Below are positions 6,325 through 11,404 of a stretch of 11,404 nucleotides of DNA, piece after piece (the stretch's first letter is position 1; every line of letters starts with the position of its first letter). The notes beneath the pieces were generated by a model. The model had not been told where the DNA came from and searched no databases. It saw nothing but the letters and a program-made list of their open reading frames with translations. The translations under genes were made by a program, and so were the position numbers. This DNA is from Candidatus Poribacteria bacterium (lineage in GTDB: Bacteria; Poribacteria; WGA-4E; WGA-3G): positions 1 through 11,404 of the forward strand of contig JAPPDN010000274.1 of NCBI GenBank assembly GCA_028824575.1, given 5' to 3'.

Positions 6325-7404
6325 CTAACGAATAGGGACAATCTCACCCGTTCTAACGGATTCCGCCTCTTTATAGCAGAGCAACAACGCGTCGCGCGCA
6401 CCGATACCGGATAACGCCGTCGGCTCGGTCTCCCAATCGATCGCCTCAACAGCGTATTGAAGTTCACCCACGAAGGCATCAATCGGATCGACATCTCCCA
6501 AATCCACCTGTTCCACCTCACCCTCGTCGTTGAGAAGTGTCAGCGGCACTGCGGTGGACGCTTCACCCGCCAACGTCGAAAAATCAAAGAGCAGGGTGGC
6601 TTTTTCAAGGAAAATTTCAAACCCGTGCGAGAAAGCGCGCCCGCGTTGCGAAATGCCGCCAGAAGAACAACTAACAGTAATCTCCTTATCGTTATAGATG
6701 TATTGCGTCGTCAGGTAATCCACATAGTTGCCACCGGCGATTTTGCCTTGTGAAAACACAGCGTCGGGAACACCGCAGAGGAGTTGAATGAAATGTGTAT
6801 CGTGGATATGCAAGTCGATACCGGGACCGCCGCTTTTGTCGAGATCCGCGACATCGCGCGACCAACTCGGTCTGGAGATGATCCGTTTAAAATGCGCGCC
6901 GAGAAGTTCACCGTATTGCCCCTCTTCAACGATCCGTTTCGCATAAGCATACTCAGCGAAGAACGGAAGCACGTGCGCTACCATCAGATAACACGGACTT
7001 TGATTTGCTGCGGCTCGCTCAACACCGATACGCTTCTCAAGTTCAACGAGTTCGTTGGCATCGTCAATTGAGATGGAGATCGGTTTTTCAACGAGCGTAT
7101 GTTTTCCCGCTTCGAGGGATGCCATACTGACAGATTTGTGCAGATGTGTCGGCAGGCAAATATCAACGAGTTCCACCGCTTCATCGGCGAGAAGTTCGTC
7201 AATTTCACTATATGTTCGGACATTGGAGAGATCTTCCATGCCGCCTCGGGGCCCAAAATTCCCTTGAATACCGGTCCAATCACCGGCAAGTTTCTTTGGA
7301 TCTCGTGTGCAGATAGCAACGACTTCGGCACCCGTAATACGCTGAATCGCGTAATAATGAATCATTCCCATAAAGCCGATGCCAACTATTCCGATTTTTG
7401 TCAT
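6325..7404 (-). CDS. Gfo/Idh/MocA-family NAD(P)-dependent oxidoreductase
   Basis: This 359-residue protein has the length and order of the family. The N-terminal Rossmann fold carries GIVGIGFMGMIH (5-16). The EKP motif (106-108, in VEKPIS) is the usual lysine-bearing motif after the nucleotide fold. The C-terminal alpha/beta domain has GGPGIDLHIHDTHF (192-205), with Asp197 and His201 at the expected catalytic positions. A His (204) stands where many relatives have Asp. Family members oxidise or reduce sugars, inositols and similar polyols at a hydroxyl; the substrate here cannot be told. The start is well supported: GGGAGG lies 6 nt before the ATG. The LamG gene upstream is separated from it by a terminator-like hairpin (7427-7453), so this gene probably has its own promoter or depends on read-through. 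Confidence 0.9.
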   Translation of the reverse strand: MTKIGIVGIGFMGMIHYYAIQRITGAEVVAICTRDPKKLAGDWTGIQGNFGPRGGMEDLSNVRTYSEIDELLADEAVELVDICLPTHLHKSVSMASLEAGKHTLVEKPISISIDDANELVELEKRIGVERAAANQSPCYLMVAHVLPFFAEYAYAKRIVEEGQYGELLGAHFKRIISRPSWSRDVADLDKSGGPGIDLHIHDTHFIQLLCGVPDAVFSQGKIAGGNYVDYLTTQYIYNDKEITVSCSSGGISQRGRAFSHGFEIFLEKATLLFDFSTLAGEASTAVPLTLLNDEGEVEQVDLGDVDPIDAFVGELQYAVEAIDWETEPTALSGIGARDALLLCYKEAESVRTGEIVPIR

Positions 7405-7426
7405 TTTTCGCCTCCCACATAAGAAA

Positions 7427-7453
7427 GCACAGGTGCCGAAACAACACCTGTGC
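7427..7453 (-). terminator. Hairpin terminator after the LamG gene, possibly bidirectional
   Basis: A perfect 9-bp stem, GCACAGGTG (7427-7435) and CACCTGTGC (7445-7453), encloses a 9-nt loop. On the minus strand it follows the LamG stop by about 26 bp and is followed by TTTCTT. On the plus strand it is followed by CTTTT. This suits an intrinsic terminator for the LamG gene(s), although the minus-strand T-run is short. It lies in the leader of the oxidoreductase gene, upstream of that gene's ribosome binding site. Confidence 0.6.
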
Positions 7454-7479
7454 CTTTTAACGTTTGTGTCGGACAGTTC

Positions 7480-8268
7480 TTAATACGTTCCAGCTTTCCG
7501 TTTAATACTGCCCCACGTTGTTGCGACTTTATCAAGCGGTGAAACCGCAAGAAAACCTTCGTTCGCTATTTCTTGGATTTCAGCTTCACTCAGTGCACGC
7601 CGCCAGACGGCAGCCTCGTCAATGGAACCGTTCTCAAAGGTATAATTCGGACGGTCCTTAGAACATCCGATCCGCAAATCCTGGTCATTGGTCCCTTTGA
7701 AATCAAATTTTTCGTCTTTTTCAGCTGCAACTTCGCCGTCAACGTAGACTTTCATGGTTGACCCGTCGTAGGTTCCAACGACGTGAAGCCATTTTTTCGT
7801 ATCCATTGCGTGCGGTGAGTTCAGGGTCGGTCGACTGTTGCCGGTCCCCAAGAACATATTAAAATTCTTACCGCTTTGAAAAGCACCGAGGCCGTAGGAA
7901 GAATGCTCACCTCCGTTGTGGCAGTTTTTGTCGAACCACTGCCCATCAGTCGCCCAAGAATCCTGATTGATCCAAGCCGCCATCGTGATTTCACCGCTGA
8001 TTTTCAGTTCATCGGCGGCTGGCACATTCACACAATCAGCCCCCACAGCTGTAATACGAATCGCTTTCCCGTATTTGCCATCCACAATATCGGTATTAGC
8101 GATTATATCAGCATCAAGTCCATTACCGGAATCGTCAACAATCGTCTTCCCTTTGACATTGTCAAACGTGAAGTAAACGACAAGTCCTTCAGCGAGATCT
8201 GCTGTGGCATGTCCCGCTACGATGAGCATCAACGCGAGGAGCGTGATGCAACTTAATAACTGTTTCAT
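7480..8268 (-). CDS. Secreted LamG/concanavalin-A-like domain protein, copy 1
   Basis: This 262-residue protein has a signal peptide (MKQLLSC start, cleavage likely after ATA at residue 23) and one LamG-like jelly-roll domain (about 28-222). Visible markers are VVYFTFDNVKGK, DDSGNGLDA, DCVNVP, TMAAWI, WLHVVGTYDG, KVYVDG, LRIGC, GSIDEAAVW and RALSEAEI. Cys79 and Cys202 are kept in all three copies and could pair. The tail VSPLDKVATTWGSIKRK is also shared by all copies. The fold usually binds carbohydrates or proteins; the ligand is unknown. The second ATG (8268) was chosen over 8277 because GGGGG (8282-8278) touches the first ATG but is 9 nt from the second, and because both paralogues begin MK[QR]L. 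It is the first of three tandem copies counting from low coordinates, and the last transcribed. Confidence 0.87.
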   Translation of the reverse strand: MKQLLSCITLLALMLIVAGHATADLAEGLVVYFTFDNVKGKTIVDDSGNGLDADIIANTDIVDGKYGKAIRITAVGADCVNVPAADELKISGEITMAAWINQDSWATDGQWFDKNCHNGGEHSSYGLGAFQSGKNFNMFLGTGNSRPTLNSPHAMDTKKWLHVVGTYDGSTMKVYVDGEVAAEKDEKFDFKGTNDQDLRIGCSKDRPNYTFENGSIDEAAVWRRALSEAEIQEIANEGFLAVSPLDKVATTWGSIKRKAGTY

Positions 8269-8335
8269 CGTGTTCATCCCCCTATAGGATCCTTTTACAT
8301 TGAAGATAAAGTCTGCTTATACGCGAAGTACTTAG

Positions 8336-8364
8336 ATTATATCACAAAACTGAGTGGCGTGCAA
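8336..8364 (-). promoter_or_regulatory. Candidate sigma70-type promoter of LamG copy 1
   Basis: On the minus strand TTGCAC (8364-8359) is followed after exactly 17 bp by a perfect TATAAT (8341-8336). The start would fall near 8329, leaving a leader of about 60 nt before the ATG at 8268. The -35 box matches the consensus only in TTG. If real, copy 1 can be transcribed on its own and not only from the other copies. Confidence 0.4.
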
Positions 8365-8396
8365 TATGTTTTCTTTCGCTGTGCCAATAGATACGC

Positions 8397-9224
8397 TCAA
8401 AACGATTTTCGCTTAATATTGCCCCACGTCGTCGCGACTTTGTCTTTCGGCGAAACTGATAGCAGAGGCCTTCGCATAGCCGTTCTAATTTCAGTTTCAC
8501 TGAGGGCACGATTCCATATCGCGACTTCATCAATAGAACCGTCTTCAAATGCGTAATTGGGCTTATTCTTGACACATCCAATTCGCAAATCCTTGTTATT
8601 AGCACCATTGAAGTTAATACGATTAAAATCACCTCTATGGATATTAAGAATGGCTTCTCCGTCAAGATACATTTTCACAAAGGAACCCGTACACGTTCCG
8701 ACGACGTGATGCCATGTGCCATTCTTCAATTGGTGTTTACTTATGAAACTCCGCCTGATCTCACCGCCTAATCTAATCATCATAACGGACTTCTCGTTGA
8801 ACCAGGGGGCAATTTGAAGATCATCTACGTCAAAAACACCCATACCGTATAACTTGTTGGTTTCCGTGTTAGCACTCCCTTTATCAAACCATTGCGAAGA
8901 ACTCCGCGTCCAATCTTCGTGATACACCCACGCCATCATCGTGATTTGCTCATTGATTTCTAAGGCATCCGAGACAGGAACATTCACGCAATCTTCAGTT
9001 TCACGCGTAATCCGGACAGCGTTGCCATATTTGCCCTCTACAAATTTGGTGTTTTTGACAATTTCGGCATCAAGACCATTGCCAGATTCATCAAGAACCC
9101 GCTTGCCTTTGACATTATCAAACGTAAAGTAAACAACAAGGTCATTAGCAAAATCCGCTATTGCGTATCCTGCTGTGATGAGCATCAGCGCGATAAGCAC
9201 AGCATAACTAAATAACCGTTTCAT
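8397..9224 (-). CDS. Secreted LamG/concanavalin-A-like domain protein, copy 2
   Basis: This 275-residue paralogue starts MKRLFSYAV, has a signal peptide (cleavage likely after AIA, residue 23) and one LamG-like domain with the markers VVYFTFDNVKGK, DESGNGLDA, DCVNVP, MMAWVYHEDW, WHHVVGTCTG, MYLDGE, DLRIGC, GSIDEVAIW and RALSETEI. It is slightly longer than the other two, with an added stretch around MMIRLGGEIRRSF. The tail is VSPKDKVATTWGNIKRK. AAGGA lies 9 nt before the ATG. It resembles copy 3 more than copy 1, both in protein and in long near-identical DNA stretches (compare 8414-8440 with 9400-9426). The ligand is unknown; an extracellular or periplasmic location follows from the signal peptide. 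Confidence 0.88.
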   Translation of the reverse strand: MKRLFSYAVLIALMLITAGYAIADFANDLVVYFTFDNVKGKRVLDESGNGLDAEIVKNTKFVEGKYGNAVRITRETEDCVNVPVSDALEINEQITMMAWVYHEDWTRSSSQWFDKGSANTETNKLYGMGVFDVDDLQIAPWFNEKSVMMIRLGGEIRRSFISKHQLKNGTWHHVVGTCTGSFVKMYLDGEAILNIHRGDFNRINFNGANNKDLRIGCVKNKPNYAFEDGSIDEVAIWNRALSETEIRTAMRRPLLSVSPKDKVATTWGNIKRKSF

Positions 9225-9382
9225 TTATCTGTTCCTTATAGAGATTCTTGGCTTTACTTGTAACACGAAGAACTTCTAAGTTTCGTTTAATGTGTTCGTA
9301 TCAGAAACCCACGGAGAAATCAATATATTTTGTTGCGCAATTCAAACAGATGTAACTCTTCATACCTGTGCTTAGGTTACGG

Positions 9383-10186
9383 TTAAAACCTCTGTCCCTT
9401 AATATTGCCCCACGTCGTCGCGACCTTATCTTTCGGTGAAACAGGGAACAGGGGACCCCGCATAGCAGTTCTAATTTCAGTTTCACTGAGGGCACGACTC
9501 CATATCGCGACTTCGTCAATAAAACCATCTTTAAAGGCATACGCAGGTTTATTTTCAGCACACCCAATCCGCAAATCCTGCTCATTGGCACCATTGAAGC
9601 GAGGACGTTTTCTCGCATCAAAATCAAGGACGCTTTCTCCATCAAGGTATATTTCCACAGAGGAGTCGGTACATACCCCAACAATGTGATGCCACGTGCC
9701 ATTCTTCATTTTGTTGTCGATTAAATGTATTGCCCGGAATTCACCCCTTCCTAATATAATCCCGATACCATCAGCACCATGAAGATCCTTTTCATCGTAG
9801 ACTGCCATCCCATATTGGCTGTGAGATCGGTTATAACTCCCCTTATCGAGCCATTGGAAAGTACCCTCCGTCCAGTCGTCGTGATACACCCACGCCATCA
9901 TGGTTATCTCTTCACTGATTTCTAACGCCCTCGCAGTCGGAATGTTCACGCAATCTTCCGTTTCATTGGTAATATGAATCGCGTTCCCATATTTGCCTTT
10001 AACAAATTTCGTATTTTCAATAACTTCAGCATCCAACCCGTTACCAGAGTTGTCAAGAATCCGCTCGCCTTTGACGCTGTCAAATGTAAAGTAAACCACA
10101 AGGTCATCAGTAATATCCGCCTTGACGTATCCGACCGTAATCAACATCAGCACAAGGAGTGTAGGGCATTTCAATAGCTGCTTCAT
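9383..10186 (-). CDS. Secreted LamG/concanavalin-A-like domain protein, copy 3
   Basis: This 267-residue paralogue starts MKQLLKCPTLL, with signal peptide cleavage likely after VKA (residue 23). The LamG-like domain shows VVYFTFDSVKGER, DNSGNGLDA, DCVNIP, MMAWVYHDDW, WHHIVGVCTD, EIYLDGE, DLRIGC, GFIDEVAIW and RALSETEI. The tail is VSPKDKVATTWGNIK, cut shorter than in the other copies (GQRF end). AGAGGA lies 8 nt before the ATG. It begins 55 bp after the stop of the dioxygenase gene, so it could be co-transcribed with it. No strong terminator is visible between copy 3 and copy 2 (158-bp gap). Confidence 0.88.
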   Translation of the reverse strand: MKQLLKCPTLLVLMLITVGYVKADITDDLVVYFTFDSVKGERILDNSGNGLDAEVIENTKFVKGKYGNAIHITNETEDCVNIPTARALEISEEITMMAWVYHDDWTEGTFQWLDKGSYNRSHSQYGMAVYDEKDLHGADGIGIILGRGEFRAIHLIDNKMKNGTWHHIVGVCTDSSVEIYLDGESVLDFDARKRPRFNGANEQDLRIGCAENKPAYAFKDGFIDEVAIWSRALSETEIRTAMRGPLFPVSPKDKVATTWGNIKGQRF

Positions 10187-10241
10187 TTTGTCAATCCTCT
10201 TGACAGAAAAATTAAGTCGCGCTTAGACCAGAAGGTTGCTC

Positions 10242-11072
10242 CTATGCACCAGAGGCAAGCACATCATTCATGATCTCTTCCCATCTGCCCTCAAATTTCT
10301 CACCAAATTCGGTTTCGCCACCGGTAGCAAGCGTACCTCGGAGCATCGGTTTGGTTGTATTATTCCGCTCCCAAAGCTCCTTACCGCCGAAATCATTGTG
10401 CAGAAAGTGAAGTGCAACCCCTGCACGTTCCTTATCGGAGAGATTCGACTTCGTACAGTGCGCGACACCGTAACAGAAGAAAAGCACGCCACCCGCCTTT
10501 AATTCAATCGGCACGGCGCGTTCTTCAGGCGGATCACACCGAATGTGATGATCGCTCAGCGGATCGCGGTAGTGTTCATAACTCTCTCGGTGGCTGCCCG
10601 GAATCACGTGGATACATCCATTTGCAATGTTTGCATCATGGATAGCGATCCACATCGCTGTCCCGCGCAACGGATCAGCAATCTTGAAATAGGCGTTGTC
10701 TTGGTGCCAACTCGTCCCCACACCCACTTTCGGCGGTTTCCAGAACGCCTGATCCAACTCCAACATAAATTCGTCGCCGATGAGTTGCTCGACAGCAGAG
10801 ACAACCTTCGGATGGAACGGCAACGCCTTGTGTAAGTCGCTGCGGTTGTTGAGCGGAATCACCTGAAGGTTCTGCTTCTCACCTGCGTTATCCCGCTTTG
10901 TGCCATCAGATTGCACTGCGCAATTAATACCAGTCCCGTTTTGGAGTTCGGTATCGTAAATCCGTTCCAATTCAAGCCGAAGGGCTTTGGCTTCTGTCGG
11001 GTTAAAAAACCCTTCAATAGCAAGGTAGCCGCTGTCTCGGAAATGCGCGAGTTGCTTATCATTTAATTGCAT
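10242..11072 (-). CDS. Phytanoyl-CoA dioxygenase (PhyH)-family Fe(II)/2-oxoglutarate oxygenase
   Basis: This 276-residue protein has the full PhyH layout. The N-terminus, QLAHFRDSGYLAIEGFF, is typical of the family. The iron-binding HxD is in SWHQDNAYF (His123, Asp125). VIPGSHR (157-162) is the usual loop, and the distal iron ligand is His205 in GVAHCTKSN, followed by Arg216, which should bind 2-oxoglutarate. Such enzymes hydroxylate or halogenate lipids and secondary metabolites; the substrate here is unknown. The frame is open further upstream to 11360, but that part overlaps another gene and has no family match. The ATG at 11072 is preferred: AAGGAAGGTG (11090-11081) lies 8 nt upstream. 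The partial gene upstream stops 22 bp before it, suggesting one operon. Confidence 0.9.
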   Translation of the reverse strand: MQLNDKQLAHFRDSGYLAIEGFFNPTEAKALRLELERIYDTELQNGTGINCAVQSDGTKRDNAGEKQNLQVIPLNNRSDLHKALPFHPKVVSAVEQLIGDEFMLELDQAFWKPPKVGVGTSWHQDNAYFKIADPLRGTAMWIAIHDANIANGCIHVIPGSHRESYEHYRDPLSDHHIRCDPPEERAVPIELKAGGVLFFCYGVAHCTKSNLSDKERAGVALHFLHNDFGGKELWERNNTTKPMLRGTLATGGETEFGEKFEGRWEEIMNDVLASGA

Positions 11073-11080
11073 TATCGAAT

Positions 11081-11090
11081 CACCTTCCTT
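11081..11090 (-). promoter_or_regulatory. Ribosome binding site that sets the dioxygenase start
   Basis: Minus-strand AAGGAAGGTG sits 8 nt before the ATG at 11072. It selects this start over the longer open frame reaching 11360, whose first 96 codons overlap the neighbouring gene in another frame. Confidence 0.6.
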
Positions 11091-11094
11091 ACCT

Positions 11095-11404
11095 TTATTG
11101 CATTTGGGCACACGGCACAATAATAGAATCCACCATACCGTGTAAAATCTTTTTGTCCGCGGGGCAGACTGCGGCTTGCATGCCGCCAAGCTTAACCGTA
11201 TCTCCGACGACAAAATAGTATGGACGGAGCAGTGGACGGCACGCCATCTCTTGCATATCGCCCGCATCAAAATCGTAATACTGCATGCGTACCCGTTTCG
11301 CAGTATGAAACCGCTGTAAGACGTGTGGTGATCTTTCAAAATTCTCAAGGCTGTTTTCAATAACGGCTTCCCACTCCTCTGTCGGAAGATCGTGTCCGAT
11401 TGCT
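11095..11404 (-). CDS. C-terminal end of an unrecognised protein (5' partial)
   Basis: A minus-strand frame is open from the window edge to the stop TAA/TAG-type codon at 11097-11095, giving 102 residues with no stop. The text is protein-like throughout: DLPTEEWEAVIENSLENF, RMQYYDFDAGDMQEMACR, PYYFVVGDTVKLGGMQAAV and KKILHGMVDSIIVPCA. An internal ATG at 11286 exists, but the in-frame sequence upstream of it (about 39 codons) reads equally well, so the gene very likely starts outside the window. I do not recognise the family. The stop lies 22 bp before the dioxygenase ATG, so the two are probably co-transcribed and may share a pathway. Confidence 0.65.
   Translation of the reverse strand, partial: AIGHDLPTEEWEAVIENSLENFERSPHVLQRFHTAKRVRMQYYDFDAGDMQEMACRPLLRPYYFVVGDTVKLGGMQAAVCPADKKILHGMVDSIIVPCAQMQ

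Noticed and set aside
11073..11360. N-terminal extension of the dioxygenase to 11360
   Set aside because: The extra 96 residues do not match the family, overlap the better-supported upstream gene in another frame, and the ATG at 11072 has a strong ribosome binding site.

Overview
The window looks like a chromosomal segment from an uncultured bacterium of the Candidatus Poribacteria / sponge-symbiont type. This is an inference from protein style. The signs are a WD40 protein with a dockerin-like calcium-loop pair and a C-terminal sorting domain of the NYPNPFNPETWIPYQL kind, several secreted LamG-fold proteins, a phytanoyl-CoA-dioxygenase-like protein, a Gfo/Idh/MocA oxidoreductase, and intergenic DNA filled with small inverted-repeat elements. 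No rRNA, tRNA, CRISPR array or transposase gene is visible.

Layout. Positions 1-1044 (+) hold the 3' part of a WD40-dockerin-sorting-domain protein. Positions 1045-1661 contain no credible gene but carry three separate inverted-repeat-bounded elements of about 100, 309 and 81 bp. The last one ends 6 bp before the ribosome binding site of the next gene. Positions 1662-2816 (+) encode an exported protein with signal peptide, dockerin-like pair, beta-sandwich region and thioredoxin domain. Its reading frame is interrupted by one TGA exactly where the first active-site cysteine of the thioredoxin motif belongs (W-TGA-P-F-C). A hairpin with the layout of a bacterial SECIS element lies just downstream. 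The best reading is a selenoprotein, and this is the main finding of the window.

The rest is on the minus strand. Read in the direction of transcription: the C-terminal end of an unrecognised protein (11404-11095), a phytanoyl-CoA-dioxygenase-like protein (11072-10242), three tandem paralogous secreted LamG proteins (10186-7480), a terminator hairpin (7453-7427), a Gfo/Idh/MocA oxidoreductase (7404-6325), a PrmC/HemK-like methyltransferase (6255-5125), and a large protein combining a Swt1-type HEPN domain, a coiled coil and a RecJ C-terminal-like region (5069-2847). The last gene converges on the selenoprotein gene with a 30-bp gap.

How the genes may work together. The WD40 protein, the selenoprotein and the LamG proteins are all secreted or surface-type products. 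The dioxygenase and the oxidoreductase are small-molecule enzymes whose substrates cannot be told from sequence. The HEPN/RecJ-C-like protein is the most likely nucleic-acid or defence-type gene, but no complete defence operon can be recognised around it.
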